A stretch of DNA of 64,000 nt from Pseudomonas sp. MTM4. GTDB lineage: Bacteria > Pseudomonadota > Gammaproteobacteria > Pseudomonadales > Pseudomonadaceae. The notes under the pieces were generated by a model. It did not search any database. It saw nothing but the letters and a program-made list of their open reading frames with translations, and was not told the DNA's origin. Made by a program: the position numbers and the translations under genes. Shown one piece after another: positions 18,349-28,466 of this stretch. How positions within the stretch are numbered: the first letter of the stretch is position 1; the number at the start of each line of letters is the position of its first letter. The stretch is from contig NZ_CP048411.1 in assembly GCF_019355055.1 (NCBI RefSeq), positions 1,550,001-1,614,000 of the forward strand, given 5' to 3'.

Positions 18349-18667
18349 AGGGTCTGTTTCCGTTTCGGTCGCCAGCCGCGTTGCTGCGTCAAATCTCGCC
18401 AGGCAAGGCGCGGGACGCAGGTAATGGTTGTTCCCTTGCCAAGTCCCGCAACGCCGCATGGCGAGATTTGCCGCGCAACCCGAAGGGCCGGGCCTGTTTT
18501 TGCGCGATGCTGCGTTATTCGTCGTTCATTTGGAACAACCAAACTTCTCTCCTCATGCGATCTCCATGGATGGCGTGAATGCCGCAAGCCCGCCGGGAGC
18601 GGGCGCGGCCTTGCCTCGCGCAAAAACAGGGCGCCGGCGCGGCGGCAAACGAAGCGGAACAGACCCT
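18349..18667. mobile_element. MITE-like palindromic element, copy 1
   Basis: This 319-bp non-coding element is bounded by inverted ends AGGGTCTGTTTCCG and CGGAACAGACCCT. Inside it are a long imperfect palindrome (CAAATCTCGCCAGGC pairing with GCATGGCGAGATTTG), a second inverted pair CCTGTTTTTGCGCG / CGCGCAAAAACAGG, and a small hairpin TTTGG-AACAA-CCAAA. A copy of 267 bp lies at 43634-43900. Relative to it, copy 1 has an extra internal segment of about 50 bp. It fills most of the gap between divergent msrB and alaA, with its left end touching the msrB Shine-Dalgarno sequence. No transposase is encoded. Confidence 0.85.
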
Positions 18668-18842
18668 CTCTAAAAAAGGCGGATCTGTACCTTTTCCGGT
18701 GATCGGGCCGCACGTATGATGCGTTGCTCTTAGACGCCTAGTCTGGCAGCGGGGTTTCAGGCTGCCAAGGCGCCCGGGTTCATGCCAAACGTCGCCAGCC
18801 AAAGAGAGCCGGGCACGTCTTCACTTCGGGACACTCAGGATC

Positions 18843-20054
18843 ATGCAGGTCAGCAAATCGAACAAGCTCGCCAATGTCTGCTATGACATCCGCGGGCCGG
18901 TGCTCAAGCACGCCAAACGACTGGAAGAGGAAGGTCATCGCATCCTCAAGCTGAACATCGGCAATCCGGCGCCGTTCGGTTTCGAAGCTCCCGAAGAAAT
19001 CCTTCAGGACGTGATCCGCAACCTGCCCACCGCGCAAGGTTACAGTGATTCCAAAGGTCTGTTCAGCGCGCGCAAGGCCATCATGCAGTACTACCAGCAG
19101 AAGCAGGTAGAAGGCGTGACCATCGAAGACATCTACCTCGGCAACGGCGTGTCCGAGCTGATCGTGATGTCCATGCAGGCGCTGCTCAATAACGGTGACG
19201 AGGTACTGATCCCAGCCCCGGATTACCCACTCTGGACCGCCGCCGTGAGCCTGGCGGGCGGCAAACCGGTGCACTACCTCTGCGACGAGCAGGCCAATTG
19301 GTGGCCGGATCTGGCGGATATCAAGGCCAAGATCACGCCGAACACCAAGGCGCTGGTACTGATCAACCCGAACAACCCGACCGGCGCGGTCTACCCTCGC
19401 GAAGTGCTCGAGGGGATGGTCGAACTGGCGCGCCAGCACAAACTGGTGCTGTTCTCCGATGAAATCTACGACAAGATTCTGTATGACGATGCCGTACATA
19501 TCTGCACCGCTTCGCTTGCACCGGACGTGCTCTGCCTGACCTTCAACGGCCTGTCCAAGTCCTACCGGATCGCCGGTTTCCGCTCAGGCTGGGTGGTCAT
19601 TTCAGGTCCCAAGCACAAGGCGCAAAGCTATATTGAAGGCCTCGACATCCTGGCCAACATGCGCCTGTGCGCAAACGTGCCGTCGCAGCACGCGATCCAG
19701 ACCGCATTAGGCGGATATCAGAGCATCAACGACCTGGTGCTGCCGCCGGGCCGGCTGCTCGAACAGCGCAACCGCACCTGGGAACTACTCAACGACATCC
19801 CCGGCGTCAGCTGCGTAAAACCGATGGGTGCGCTCTATGCCTTCCCCCGCATCGATCCGAAGATCTGCCCGATCCACAATGACGAGAAGTTCGTACTCGA
19901 CCTGCTGTTGTCCGAGAAGCTGCTGATCGTTCAGGGCACTGCCTTCAACTGGCCTTGGCCGGATCATTTCCGCGTGGTCACGCTACCGCGGGTCGATGAT
20001 CTGGAACAGGCGATCGGTCGCATCGGTAGTTTCCTTAAGACCTACAGCCAGTAG
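18843..20054 (+). CDS. alaA: PLP-dependent alanine aminotransferase (AlaA type)
   Basis: The product has 403 residues of fold type I. The Schiff-base lysine is Lys239 in FNGLSKSYRIAGFRSGW, with the PLP-binding NPNNPTGAVY and DEIYDKILYDD blocks upstream and a substrate carboxylate-binding arginine in DHFRVVTLPRV. The sequence is of the AlaA group that makes alanine from pyruvate with glutamate; related aspartate/tyrosine aminotransferases cannot be fully excluded. It is preceded by a 175-bp region after the MITE-like element that should hold its promoter. The next gene follows after 4 bp. Confidence 0.9.
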   Translation: MQVSKSNKLANVCYDIRGPVLKHAKRLEEEGHRILKLNIGNPAPFGFEAPEEILQDVIRNLPTAQGYSDSKGLFSARKAIMQYYQQKQVEGVTIEDIYLGNGVSELIVMSMQALLNNGDEVLIPAPDYPLWTAAVSLAGGKPVHYLCDEQANWWPDLADIKAKITPNTKALVLINPNNPTGAVYPREVLEGMVELARQHKLVLFSDEIYDKILYDDAVHICTASLAPDVLCLTFNGLSKSYRIAGFRSGWVVISGPKHKAQSYIEGLDILANMRLCANVPSQHAIQTALGGYQSINDLVLPPGRLLEQRNRTWELLNDIPGVSCVKPMGALYAFPRIDPKICPIHNDEKFVLDLLLSEKLLIVQGTAFNWPWPDHFRVVTLPRVDDLEQAIGRIGSFLKTYSQ

Positions 20055-20058
20055 CTGA

Positions 20059-20496
20059 ATGGATCTACAGATCGACGACTTCCAGCGAGATGCCGCGGCC
20101 GGGCTATTGATGCTTTACCAAGCCTTTCCGCGGAAGATCACGCTATACGTGGAAGACCTGATCGGCCATGAAGAGCCCGACGAATTCGGCCTGCCCAGCA
20201 AGCGACACCAAAGCTGCCTTGCAGCACTGCTGTGGTTGGCCGAAGAAGGTTATCTACGCTTCGAAAGCACCATTCAGCTCCTGGCCATCGACCAGGCGGT
20301 GCTTACCGAAAAGGCCTTCCTGCGCTTGACCAGTGCCGTTCCCAACGTCGCGCAGGCTGACGAAACATTACCTCCCAGCGTGCACCGGGTACGCTCGAGC
20401 CTGGCACACCAAATGCGCCAGGCGCTACGCGACGGCCATGGCGAACGACTGGCGCACCTGACCCGTGAGCTTTTCACTAGCTCACTCTCCAGCTGA
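20059..20496 (+). CDS. Conserved hypothetical protein between alaA and htpX
   Basis: The product has 145 residues, soluble, without signal peptide or membrane helix. It begins MDLQIDDFQRDAAAGLLMLYQAFPRKITLYVEDL and has a winged-helix-like pattern (SCLAALLWLAEEGYLRFES, then a strand and helix), which would suit a small DNA- or protein-binding domain, but I recognise no family with confidence. The four-base gap after alaA implies co-transcription. Confidence 0.8.
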   Translation: MDLQIDDFQRDAAAGLLMLYQAFPRKITLYVEDLIGHEEPDEFGLPSKRHQSCLAALLWLAEEGYLRFESTIQLLAIDQAVLTEKAFLRLTSAVPNVAQADETLPPSVHRVRSSLAHQMRQALRDGHGERLAHLTRELFTSSLSS

Positions 20497-20616
20497 CCCT
20501 GAGCGCACCCGCACCATAGGCGACATAGCTTGAAATAGTCGCTCGGTTGAATAGCGCCGACCGGCACCTTATATAGCCTATCGTTCCTTATTGTTCCCCT
20601 TGGAGTCTGCCGCAAC

Positions 20617-21489
20617 ATGATGCGCATTTTCTTGTTTCTGGCCACCAACCTGGCTGTACTGGTCGTTGCCAGCGTCACCCTGAAGCTACTCGGGGTGGAT
20701 CGCTATACGGGTCAGAACTACGGCAGCCTGCTGGCTTTCTGTGCGGTATTCGGCTTCGCTGGAGCACTTATTTCGCTGTTCATTTCCAAGTGGATGGCGA
20801 AGATGAGTACCCGCACCGAGATCATCAGCCAGCCTCGCACCCGCCATGAACAGTGGTTGCTACAAACCGTCGAACAGCTTTCCCGCGACGCCGGTATCAA
20901 GATGCCTGAAGTGGGTATTTTCCCCGCTTACGAAGCCAACGCCTTCGCCACCGGCTGGAACAAGAACGACGCGCTGGTGGCGGTCAGCCAGGGCCTGCTC
21001 GAGCGCTTCTCGCCCGACGAGGTGAAGGCGGTACTGGCGCATGAAATCGGACACGTGGCCAATGGCGACATGGTTACACTCGCGTTGATACAAGGCGTGG
21101 TGAATACCTTCGTCATGTTCTTCGCGCGGATCTTCGGCAACTTCGTCGACAAGGCGATTCTCAAGAACGAAGACGGCCACGGTATCGGCTACTTCGTCGC
21201 CACCATTTTCGCCGAACTGGTACTGGGCATCCTCGCCAGCATCATCGTCATGTGGTTCTCGCGCAAACGTGAGTTCCGCGCCGACGAGGCCGGCGCACAG
21301 CTGGCCGGCACCTCCGCCATGATCGGCGCCCTCCAGCGCCTGCGTGCGGAACAGGGCGTGCCGGTAGACATGCCGGACAGCCTCAAGGCCTTCAGCATCA
21401 ACGGTGCTCTGCGCAACGGCCTGGCCGGACTGCTGATGACTCACCCGTCGCTGGAAGATCGTATCGAAGCCCTGCGTCAGCGCGGCTAA
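20617..21489 (+). CDS. htpX: Membrane zinc protease HtpX
   Basis: The product has 290 residues. Two N-terminal membrane helices are followed by the zinc motif HEIGH (residues 142-146), a central hydrophobic pair, and the third ligand glutamate in [14 protein letters not shown]. HtpX degrades misfolded inner-membrane proteins and is functionally linked with FtsH. GGAGTC precedes the start (ATG 20617, with a second ATG at 20620). A CTTGAAA box at about 20530 resembles a heat-shock -35 element, but no matching -10 is seen. A strong terminator follows at once. Confidence 0.97.
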   Translation: MMRIFLFLATNLAVLVVASVTLKLLGVDRYTGQNYGSLLAFCAVFGFAGALISLFISKWMAKMSTRTEIISQPRTRHEQWLLQTVEQLSRDAGIKMPEVGIFPAYEANAFATGWNKNDALVAVSQGLLERFSPDEVKAVLAHEIGHVANGDMVTLALIQGVVNTFVMFFARIFGNFVDKAILKNEDGHGIGYFVATIFAELVLGILASIIVMWFSRKREFRADEAGAQLAGTSAMIGALQRLRAEQGVPVDMPDSLKAFSINGALRNGLAGLLMTHPSLEDRIEALRQRG

Positions 21490-21505
21490 TCGAGCGCGGC
21501 GGGAC

Positions 21506-21532
21506 AAGGGCGGCTTAGGCCGCCCTTTTTTT
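21506..21532 (+). terminator. Rho-independent terminator of htpX
   Basis: AAGGGCGGC-TTAG-GCCGCCCTT followed by a T run forms a stable stem 17 bases after the htpX stop codon. Confidence 0.93.
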
Positions 21533-21603
21533 CGCCCAGGCTTTGCACATAGAGGCTGTATGCCTGTCGAACCAAGCGCATTCATCGAACAAGGAATATC
21601 ACC

Positions 21604-22248
21604 ATGCGCCGCTTCCTCCTGCTCGGTTTCGCCCTGCTCGCCCTGATTGGCTGCCAGAGCGCCTACTACTCCGCGATGGAAAAGGTCGGGTTGCACAAGC
21701 GCGACATTCTAGTGGACCGCGTTGAAGATGCCCGCGATTCCCAGCAACAGGCCAAGGAACAATTCAAGGACGCCCTGGAGCGCTATCGCAGCGTGGTGCA
21801 GGTTCAAGGTGGTGAGCTGGAAGAGCGCTACGAGGCGCTCAACAGCGAATTCGAAGCCAGCGAGAGCAGCGCGCGCGATGTGCGAAACAGGATCGAGGCG
21901 GTCGAGGACGTCGCCAATGCATTGTTCAGGGAGTGGAAACAGGAACTTGGTGAATACAACAATGCGAGCCTGAAGGCAGCCAGCGCCAAGGATCTGGAAC
22001 GCACCCAGAAAGACTATCGAGTGCTACTGCAACGCATGAAGGCGGCGGAAAAGCGCATCGACCCTGTGCTCGACGTGCTGCGCGACCAGGTGCTGTTCCT
22101 AAAGCACAACCTCAACGCTCGCGCCATCGGTGCACTGCAGGGGGAATACCGCACGCTGGAGGGGAACGTCGATCAGTTACTGGCCGACATGCAGCGGGCG
22201 ATAGATGAGGCCGACGTGTTCATTCGTCAGCTGCAAAGCAATCAGTGA
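21604..22248 (+). CDS. DUF2959-type lipoprotein, coiled-coil
   Basis: The product has 214 residues. The signal peptide MRRFLLLGFALLALIGC ends in a lipobox (LIGC), so the mature protein should be lipid-anchored, with Gln after Cys favouring the outer membrane. The rest is almost entirely charged helix (KRDILVDRVEDARDSQQQAKEQF onward), predicted to form long coiled coils. It matches the DUF2959 group, whose function I do not know. CAAGGAA precedes the ATG. It stands alone between the htpX terminator and the convergent tpm gene. Confidence 0.85.
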   Translation: MRRFLLLGFALLALIGCQSAYYSAMEKVGLHKRDILVDRVEDARDSQQQAKEQFKDALERYRSVVQVQGGELEERYEALNSEFEASESSARDVRNRIEAVEDVANALFREWKQELGEYNNASLKAASAKDLERTQKDYRVLLQRMKAAEKRIDPVLDVLRDQVLFLKHNLNARAIGALQGEYRTLEGNVDQLLADMQRAIDEADVFIRQLQSNQ

Positions 22249-22318
22249 TGCGAAGGAATTCATGGGTTGATCGCGAGCCTGCACGTGACATCCCCGCTTT
22301 GCAGGCCTTGCAAACACC

Positions 22319-22978
22319 CTACCGCCGCACACCGAGTCGATAACAGGTCTCCTCCAGACGCGACAGACCGCGCTGAAGAAACTTCCAATTGCCATCCAGC
22401 ACGTTCGCCCGTTCCAGCAGCTCGACGTCCCAACGCGAGCCCAAGGATCGGCGAACCTCAGCGTCACTCACAGCGAATGGCGGACCGGACATTTGCTCCT
22501 GCTCGTAATCCAGGGTGATCAGCAAACCCTGGCAGCTCGGCGCAAGAATGCTCGTCAGATGCTCGACATAGCGTTGGCGCATGGCCGCCGGCAATGCGAT
22601 CAGCGCAGCACGATCGTAGAGCCCGTCGCAATCAGCAACATCGCTACTGCTCAGGGCAAAGAAATCGCCACAGCGGATTTCCAGCGCGCCGGCACGATAC
22701 ACCTTGAATTCACCACGGGTGCTGATTTCAGCGTCCAGACCTTGTTCGGTAAAAAAAACTTCCACGGCACGTTCGCTCAGCTCAACGCCGAGCACTGCAA
22801 AACCCTGCGCGACCAACCAGAGCATGTCGAGACTCTTACCGCACAACGGCACTAGCACGCGGGCACCTTCAGCCAATTGCATACCCGGCCAGTGACGGCG
22901 TAGATAAGGATTGACCTCGTTCAGATGAAAGCCGATCTCGTTGCGCGCCCAGCGCCGCTGCCAGAACCCTTCATCCAT
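22319..22978 (-). CDS. tpm: Thiopurine S-methyltransferase
   Basis: The product has 219 residues starting [18 protein letters not shown], a hallmark of bacterial TPMT. SAM-binding blocks [15 protein letters not shown] and [15 protein letters not shown] are present, with [17 protein letters not shown] further on. It methylates thiols of thiopurines, and relatives in Pseudomonas methylate selenium and tellurium compounds. ATG 22976-22978 is chosen for this conserved start, with GAGGAT before it; an upstream extension to 23029 is unsupported. It is adjacent to, but divergent in role from, fleR on the same strand. Confidence 0.95.
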   Translation of the reverse strand: MDEGFWQRRWARNEIGFHLNEVNPYLRRHWPGMQLAEGARVLVPLCGKSLDMLWLVAQGFAVLGVELSERAVEVFFTEQGLDAEISTRGEFKVYRAGALEIRCGDFFALSSSDVADCDGLYDRAALIALPAAMRQRYVEHLTSILAPSCQGLLITLDYEQEQMSGPPFAVSDAEVRRSLGSRWDVELLERANVLDGNWKFLQRGLSRLEETCYRLGVRR

Positions 22979-23046
22979 ATCCAAATCCTCATGAGCATCG
23001 ACGGTCGAGCTTATCAGAGCCAACCGCACCGAACGCTCAAGGGTTT

Positions 23047-24453
<1,407 letters not shown>

Positions 24454-24458
24454 GGGCT

Positions 24459-25664
24459 TCACTCCGAAATTGTCGGTGACAGCACTGCAAGCAGCGGCAA
24501 TTGCAAGGTGGCGCAGGTACCTCGACCCGGCCGCGAGCGCAGCTCGAGCGAACCGGAATGCGCCCGCGCCACCGATTTGACCACCGCCAGCCCCAACCCG
24601 GTCCCGGTCGCCTTCGTGGTGAAGAATGGCTCGCCGAGTCGTGCCAGAGTCGTGGCGTCGATGCCCGAACCGTTGTCGCTGATACTGATGCGCAGCGCCG
24701 AAGCCCGAGCGTAGAGATGCACCTTCAGCCGACGGTCGTTGCCGGTAGCCTGAAGCGCATTCTCGATCAGATTGAGCAAAGCACCGACCAACGTGTCGCG
24801 GTTGCACAGCAGCGCACCTGAGTGCGCATCGCATTGCCAACGTATGGTGATATCGCCCACTCGCGCCTCGGCCGCCGCACGCAGCGCCGCGAGCAATTCG
24901 GCTGGGGTCAGGCGGTCCTCCAGCGGCAGATCGCCCCGAGCGAAAACCAGCATGTCGCGAACTTGATGCTCCAGCTCGTGCAGCCGGTCCTTCAGGCGCC
25001 CGGCGAAGCGCTGCTGATGCTCGGCAGTCAGCCCGCCCTGCTCCAGATGGCTTGCATAAAGCAGCGCCGTGGAAAGCGGTGTGCGGATCTGATGAGCCAG
25101 CGAAGCCACCATTCGCCCTAGCGCAGACAAGCGCTCATGGCGCGCAAGCTGCTCCTGTAACCGTCGCGTCTCAGTCAGATCAGTGAGCAATACCAGCTGG
25201 CCTGGTTCGCCGTTCAACGAGCGCGTGGCGATGGACACGCGACGCCCATCCTTCAATGAGATTTCATGACCATCGTCCCGACGCGGGGCGAAACTGCGGG
25301 CGATCACTTCGCGCCAGAGCACACCTTCCAACGGCTCGCCGAGAAGCTCTTGGGCAACTGGATTGGCTTCTCGAACCACGCCCTGCGCATCGATGACGAT
25401 GACGCCGCCGGGCAACAGATCCAGCAGACTCTGGAGCCGGTTGGCCAAACGCTCCTTCTCGTCGAATTCGCGCAGGCGCTGCGCGCTGGTTTCAGCCAGC
25501 TGATCTTTCAGCTCGGCTACGCGCATCTGCAGCAGCTGCTGAGATTCGCCCAACCGGCCGGACATGCGGGTAAACAACTCGAGCGATTGCTCAAGCTCTT
25601 CGCTCGCGGTCGTTTCGGCCGGTCGCCGGGAAGCCGATGAAGAGAATGCTGAAGTCACTGGCAC
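24459..25664 (-). CDS. fleS: Sensor histidine kinase FleS
   Basis: The product has 401 residues with no membrane segment, as expected of cytoplasmic FleS. It has an N-terminal coiled coil, a PAS domain (LLDLLPGGVIVIDAQGVVREANPVAQELLG), a dimerisation/phosphoacceptor box MVASLAHQIRTPLSTALLY and an ATP-binding domain with NLIENALQATG, DNGSGID and GTGLGLAVVK. The start is GTG 25664; a sigma-54 site 39-55 bases upstream leaves little room for a longer protein. It forms an operon with fleR. Confidence 0.95.
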   Translation of the reverse strand: MPVTSAFSSSASRRPAETTASEELEQSLELFTRMSGRLGESQQLLQMRVAELKDQLAETSAQRLREFDEKERLANRLQSLLDLLPGGVIVIDAQGVVREANPVAQELLGEPLEGVLWREVIARSFAPRRDDGHEISLKDGRRVSIATRSLNGEPGQLVLLTDLTETRRLQEQLARHERLSALGRMVASLAHQIRTPLSTALLYASHLEQGGLTAEHQQRFAGRLKDRLHELEHQVRDMLVFARGDLPLEDRLTPAELLAALRAAAEARVGDITIRWQCDAHSGALLCNRDTLVGALLNLIENALQATGNDRRLKVHLYARASALRISISDNGSGIDATTLARLGEPFFTTKATGTGLGLAVVKSVARAHSGSLELRSRPGRGTCATLQLPLLAVLSPTISE

Positions 25665-25702
25665 GCGTATCCGTCAAAAAGATGGTCGGTGAAATGACTA
25701 GC

Positions 25703-25719
25703 AGCAAGGATCATGCCCA
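25703..25719 (-). promoter_or_regulatory. Candidate sigma-54 promoter of fleSR
   Basis: The minus strand reads TGGGCATGATCCTTGCTG, with GG and GC exactly ten bases apart and the TTGC -12 core. The start would be near 25692, giving a leader of about 28 nt before the fleS GTG. FleQ with RpoN is the known activator of this operon in Pseudomonas. Confidence 0.75.
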
Positions 25720-25775
25720 GAAGGCAGGAGGAAGGCAGGCGTCACGCCACCAAGACGGCGGCGTTGCAAACAGTT

Positions 25776-27245
25776 TTACTCGTCGAGATCGTCCTCGCGC
25801 CGATTCATGCCGTACTTGCGCATCTTCTCGACCAGCGTCGTCCGTCTGATACGCAAGCGCTCAGCGGCACGTGCCACGACGCCGCCAGCATCCTCAAGGG
25901 CCTGTTGAATAAGACCCTGCTCGAGATTGCCCAGGTACTCCTTCAGATCGAGACCCTCGATGGGCAGCATGGCCTGCGTCCCGGCTGCGACAAGAGGGGT
26001 GTTGATAGTCGCGCGTGCCTCAATTTCGTCTTGCAAGTCGACCACGTACTGCTCGTCGTCGTCATCCACATGGCGGAACTTCTTCGGCAACTCCATAACG
26101 CCTATCACGCCGTACGGATGCATGATTGCCATACGCTCGACGAGGTTCGCCAACTCTCGCACGTTGCCGGGCCAGTCGTGACGACACAGCGACATGATGG
26201 CCGCCGAATTGAAACGGATGGAGCCACGCTTCTCGTGTTCCATACGCGAGATGAGCTCGTTCATCAGCAGCGGAATGTCCTCGATACGCTCGCGCAGAGG
26301 TGCCATTTCGATGGGGAACACATTGAGACGGTAATACAGATCCTCACGGAAACTGCCGTCCACGATCATCTTCTCCAGATCCTTGTGGGTCGCCGCGATG
26401 ATGCGTACGTCAGCATTCTGCGTGCGATTGCTACCCACACGCTCGAAGGTGCGCTCCTGCAGAACCCGCAATAGCTTGACCTGCATTGGCAACGGCATGT
26501 CGCCAATCTCGTCGAGGAACAGAGTCCCGCCTTCAGCGAGCTCAAAACGACCGGCACGGGAAGTGATCGCCCCCGTAAACGCGCCTTTCTCATGACCGAA
26601 CAGTTCGCTTTCCAGCAGTTCAGCGGGAATCGCCCCGCAATTGACCGGCACGAAAGGCCCGCCGCGGCGCTTGGAATGGTAATGCAGGTTGCGTGCAACG
26701 ACCTCTTTGCCAGTCCCCGACTCACCGAGAATCAATACGCTCGCTTCGGTATCGGCGACCTGCTGCATCATCTGCCGGACATGCTGCACCGCGCGGCTGG
26801 TGCCCACCAGGCTGCGAAACAGATTGGGCTCGCGCTGTCGTCCGCGCGCCTTCGCCTGGTCATACATTTCCCGGTAGACCTGAGCCCGATGAAGTGAATC
26901 GAGCAATTTGTTGTAGCTCGGCGGCATTTCGAGGCTAGTCAGCACCCGACGACGGATCTCATCAGGCCAATCCGCCGGGGCGGGCTCGCCGATCAGCATA
27001 AGCGGAAGGTTCTCGTCCCACTTGCTGATCTGTTTGAGCAGTTCGACCGCGCCGCCCTTGACCGACACCTCACCCAGCAGGACGCCCAGCACGGCGCGGC
27101 TCGATTCCAGCGCATCGACAGCGGCTTTCCATTCGCTGCTGGCGCAAGCGATATGGTCTTCACTCAAAAAGCTGAGAATGACCGCCAAATCCCGGCGACG
27201 ATCCTTGTCGTCGTCTATCAACAAAATCTTGGTTTCACGCCACAT
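25776..27245 (-). CDS. fleQ: Flagellar master regulator FleQ
   Basis: The product has 489 residues. The FleQ receiver-like domain lacks a canonical phosphoacceptor ([17 protein letters not shown] where an Asp would be). The AAA+ domain has Walker [19 protein letters not shown] and [12 protein letters not shown], and the C-terminal HTH reads [23 protein letters not shown]. FleQ activates class II flagellar genes with RpoN, represses or activates exopolysaccharide genes and responds to c-di-GMP and FleN. It lies 111 bp before fleS, and its own promoter region holds repeated GACGTAGTT motifs. Confidence 0.98.
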   Translation of the reverse strand: MWRETKILLIDDDKDRRRDLAVILSFLSEDHIACASSEWKAAVDALESSRAVLGVLLGEVSVKGGAVELLKQISKWDENLPLMLIGEPAPADWPDEIRRRVLTSLEMPPSYNKLLDSLHRAQVYREMYDQAKARGRQREPNLFRSLVGTSRAVQHVRQMMQQVADTEASVLILGESGTGKEVVARNLHYHSKRRGGPFVPVNCGAIPAELLESELFGHEKGAFTGAITSRAGRFELAEGGTLFLDEIGDMPLPMQVKLLRVLQERTFERVGSNRTQNADVRIIAATHKDLEKMIVDGSFREDLYYRLNVFPIEMAPLRERIEDIPLLMNELISRMEHEKRGSIRFNSAAIMSLCRHDWPGNVRELANLVERMAIMHPYGVIGVMELPKKFRHVDDDDEQYVVDLQDEIEARATINTPLVAAGTQAMLPIEGLDLKEYLGNLEQGLIQQALEDAGGVVARAAERLRIRRTTLVEKMRKYGMNRREDDLDE

Positions 27246-27590
27246 CTTGTTTATAGCTCTAGAGGCTGATAGGAGGCCTGCGCTCGTCTCCGGCAGAAAC
27301 GACTACGTCTCGGCAGATGAGACGTAGTTAATTAAAAAAAACGCGTCGAGTCAAATTTATGACGTAGTTCAACGACAAAAAGCACGGAAAGCGTCGTATT
27401 TTTCGTGGGGAACGGAGAGCGGAGCGCACTGAGGATCAGCTAAACAACCAATCGATCCTCTGCACGTCTGGTATGGGCAGAACGGATGGGATTTGCTGCG
27501 TCAGAGGCAACGCGAGACGTAATCGGCAGGAGCATTGGCGGACTCAGAACCTAGCGATACAGGCAAGGCATCGCGCTAACGGCTAGTAGA
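27246..27590. promoter_or_regulatory. fleQ upstream region with repeated GACGTAGTT motif
   Basis: ACTACGTCTC (27302-27311) and GAGACGTAGT (27319-27328) are a perfect 10-bp inverted repeat, and a third GACGTAGTT lies at 27361-27369. Between them is an A/T-rich stretch with TTGACT on the minus strand (27354-27349), a possible -35 box whose -10 would fall on the inverted repeat. No T tract follows on either strand, so this is more operator-like than terminator-like. The remaining DNA up to the fliT stop codon shows no gene. Confidence 0.45.
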
Positions 27591-27887
27591 TCAGCCAAAC
27601 AGCTTGTAGACCTTTGCGCCATGCGCGGATTGATTGAGCTGAATGAGTTCATCAGCGACGCGGCGCTGCTCGGTCTGACAAGTCGTGACCAATTCACGAT
27701 AGAGGCTCACCAACTCTTCCAGACGCTGACGAATCGCAGGCTCATCCTCGCGGGCTTCATTCATCGCAGCTTCGACAACCTGCCGGCATTGCAGATCCAG
27801 GACACTGATGGCGGTCCAGTCCTGCTGCACCATCGCATCGCGCAAGGCGTTGCCGGTTTCCTCAAGACGTTTGACTGCTGCACTCAT
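27591..27887 (-). CDS. fliT: FliT-like flagellar chaperone
   Basis: The product has 98 residues, all helical and acidic/basic mixed, with the pattern of the FliT family of small export chaperones (MSAAVKRLEETGNALRDAM; C-terminal AKVYKLFG). FliT holds the filament cap protein FliD before export. Its place just upstream of fleQ on the same strand matches Pseudomonas order, but the usual fliD and fliS partners are not next to it. A near-consensus sigma-28 promoter lies at 27963-27989. Family assignment rests on size, helix pattern and context. Confidence 0.7.
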   Translation of the reverse strand: MSAAVKRLEETGNALRDAMVQQDWTAISVLDLQCRQVVEAAMNEAREDEPAIRQRLEELVSLYRELVTTCQTEQRRVADELIQLNQSAHGAKVYKLFG

Positions 27888-27962
27888 GGATCCGCTCCGG
27901 ATGAACTGGTTACAAAGGTCGAGCCTGCAAGGCCGCTCGGGAGTCTACTGCGACTGAAGCCT

Positions 27963-27989
27963 GTATCGGCCAGTTTCGATCAGCCTTTA
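27963..27989 (-). promoter_or_regulatory. Sigma-28 (FliA) promoter of fliT
   Basis: On the minus strand TAAA (27989-27986), exactly 15 bases, then GCCGATAC (27970-27963) matches the FliA consensus TAAA-N15-GCCGATAA with one change at the last base. The transcript would begin near 27956, about 70 nt before fliT. It makes fliT a late flagellar gene with its own promoter. Confidence 0.75.
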
Positions 27990-28009
27990 GTACGACCGAT
28001 TAAAAACGA

Positions 28010-28438
28010 TCAATGCAAGCTGCGTAATCCAGTAGGGACGCTGGGAGGCGCGACCGGCTCCCAAGGGCCATCCGGACGACCGGCGCAATACCAGTCGCCA
28101 TCCCAGCGGTAATAAAGCCGCTCGCGATAGAACATGTTCCGTCCCTCCACGACATAGACACCCAGGCGATTGTCCCAATGCGCAGGGGCATGAGGCGGCG
28201 GCGCATAACGTGGATGGCTTTTTTGCGTGGCCGGCGGGCGCGGCGCCGGTGGTGTACGTACCGGCGGCGGGCTTATGACTGGCTCGCGAGGCTCGGACGC
28301 CGGCGGAGTCGGCGTAGGTGCCGGCTCCGAAGCCTGATACGGATTGCCGGCACAAGCGCCCAGCAGGAGCGCCAGCATCGTTACAGCGCCCATTCGAGGC
28401 AGGAAAGAGACACCTGCCGAAACCGAACCTCTCACCAT
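28010..28438 (-). CDS. Proline-rich small lipoprotein downstream of ccmI
   Basis: The product has 142 residues. A basic N-terminus and hydrophobic stretch end in the lipobox LLGAC, so a lipid-modified Cys is likely near residue 29. A proline/threonine-rich linker follows, then a tryptophan/tyrosine-rich domain with HWDNRLGVYVVEG and YYRWDGDWYCAG, which recalls YXWGXW-type repeats. Function is unknown. It is 28 bp after ccmI and may be the last gene of the ccm operon, though a role in haem delivery would be pure guesswork. Confidence 0.75.
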   Translation of the reverse strand: MVRGSVSAGVSFLPRMGAVTMLALLLGACAGNPYQASEPAPTPTPPASEPREPVISPPPVRTPPAPRPPATQKSHPRYAPPPHAPAHWDNRLGVYVVEGRNMFYRERLYYRWDGDWYCAGRPDGPWEPVAPPSVPTGLRSLH

Positions 28439-28466
28439 TAGCCCTGCCCTCTCGAGCGCCTCTACG

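Noticed and set aside
18309..18713. Open frames inside MITE-like copy 1
   Set aside because: Frames are not preserved in copy 2, and the sequence is dominated by inverted repeats.
27302..27328. Inverted repeat before fleQ as a terminator
   Set aside because: No T tract follows the stem on either strand; an operator role fits better.
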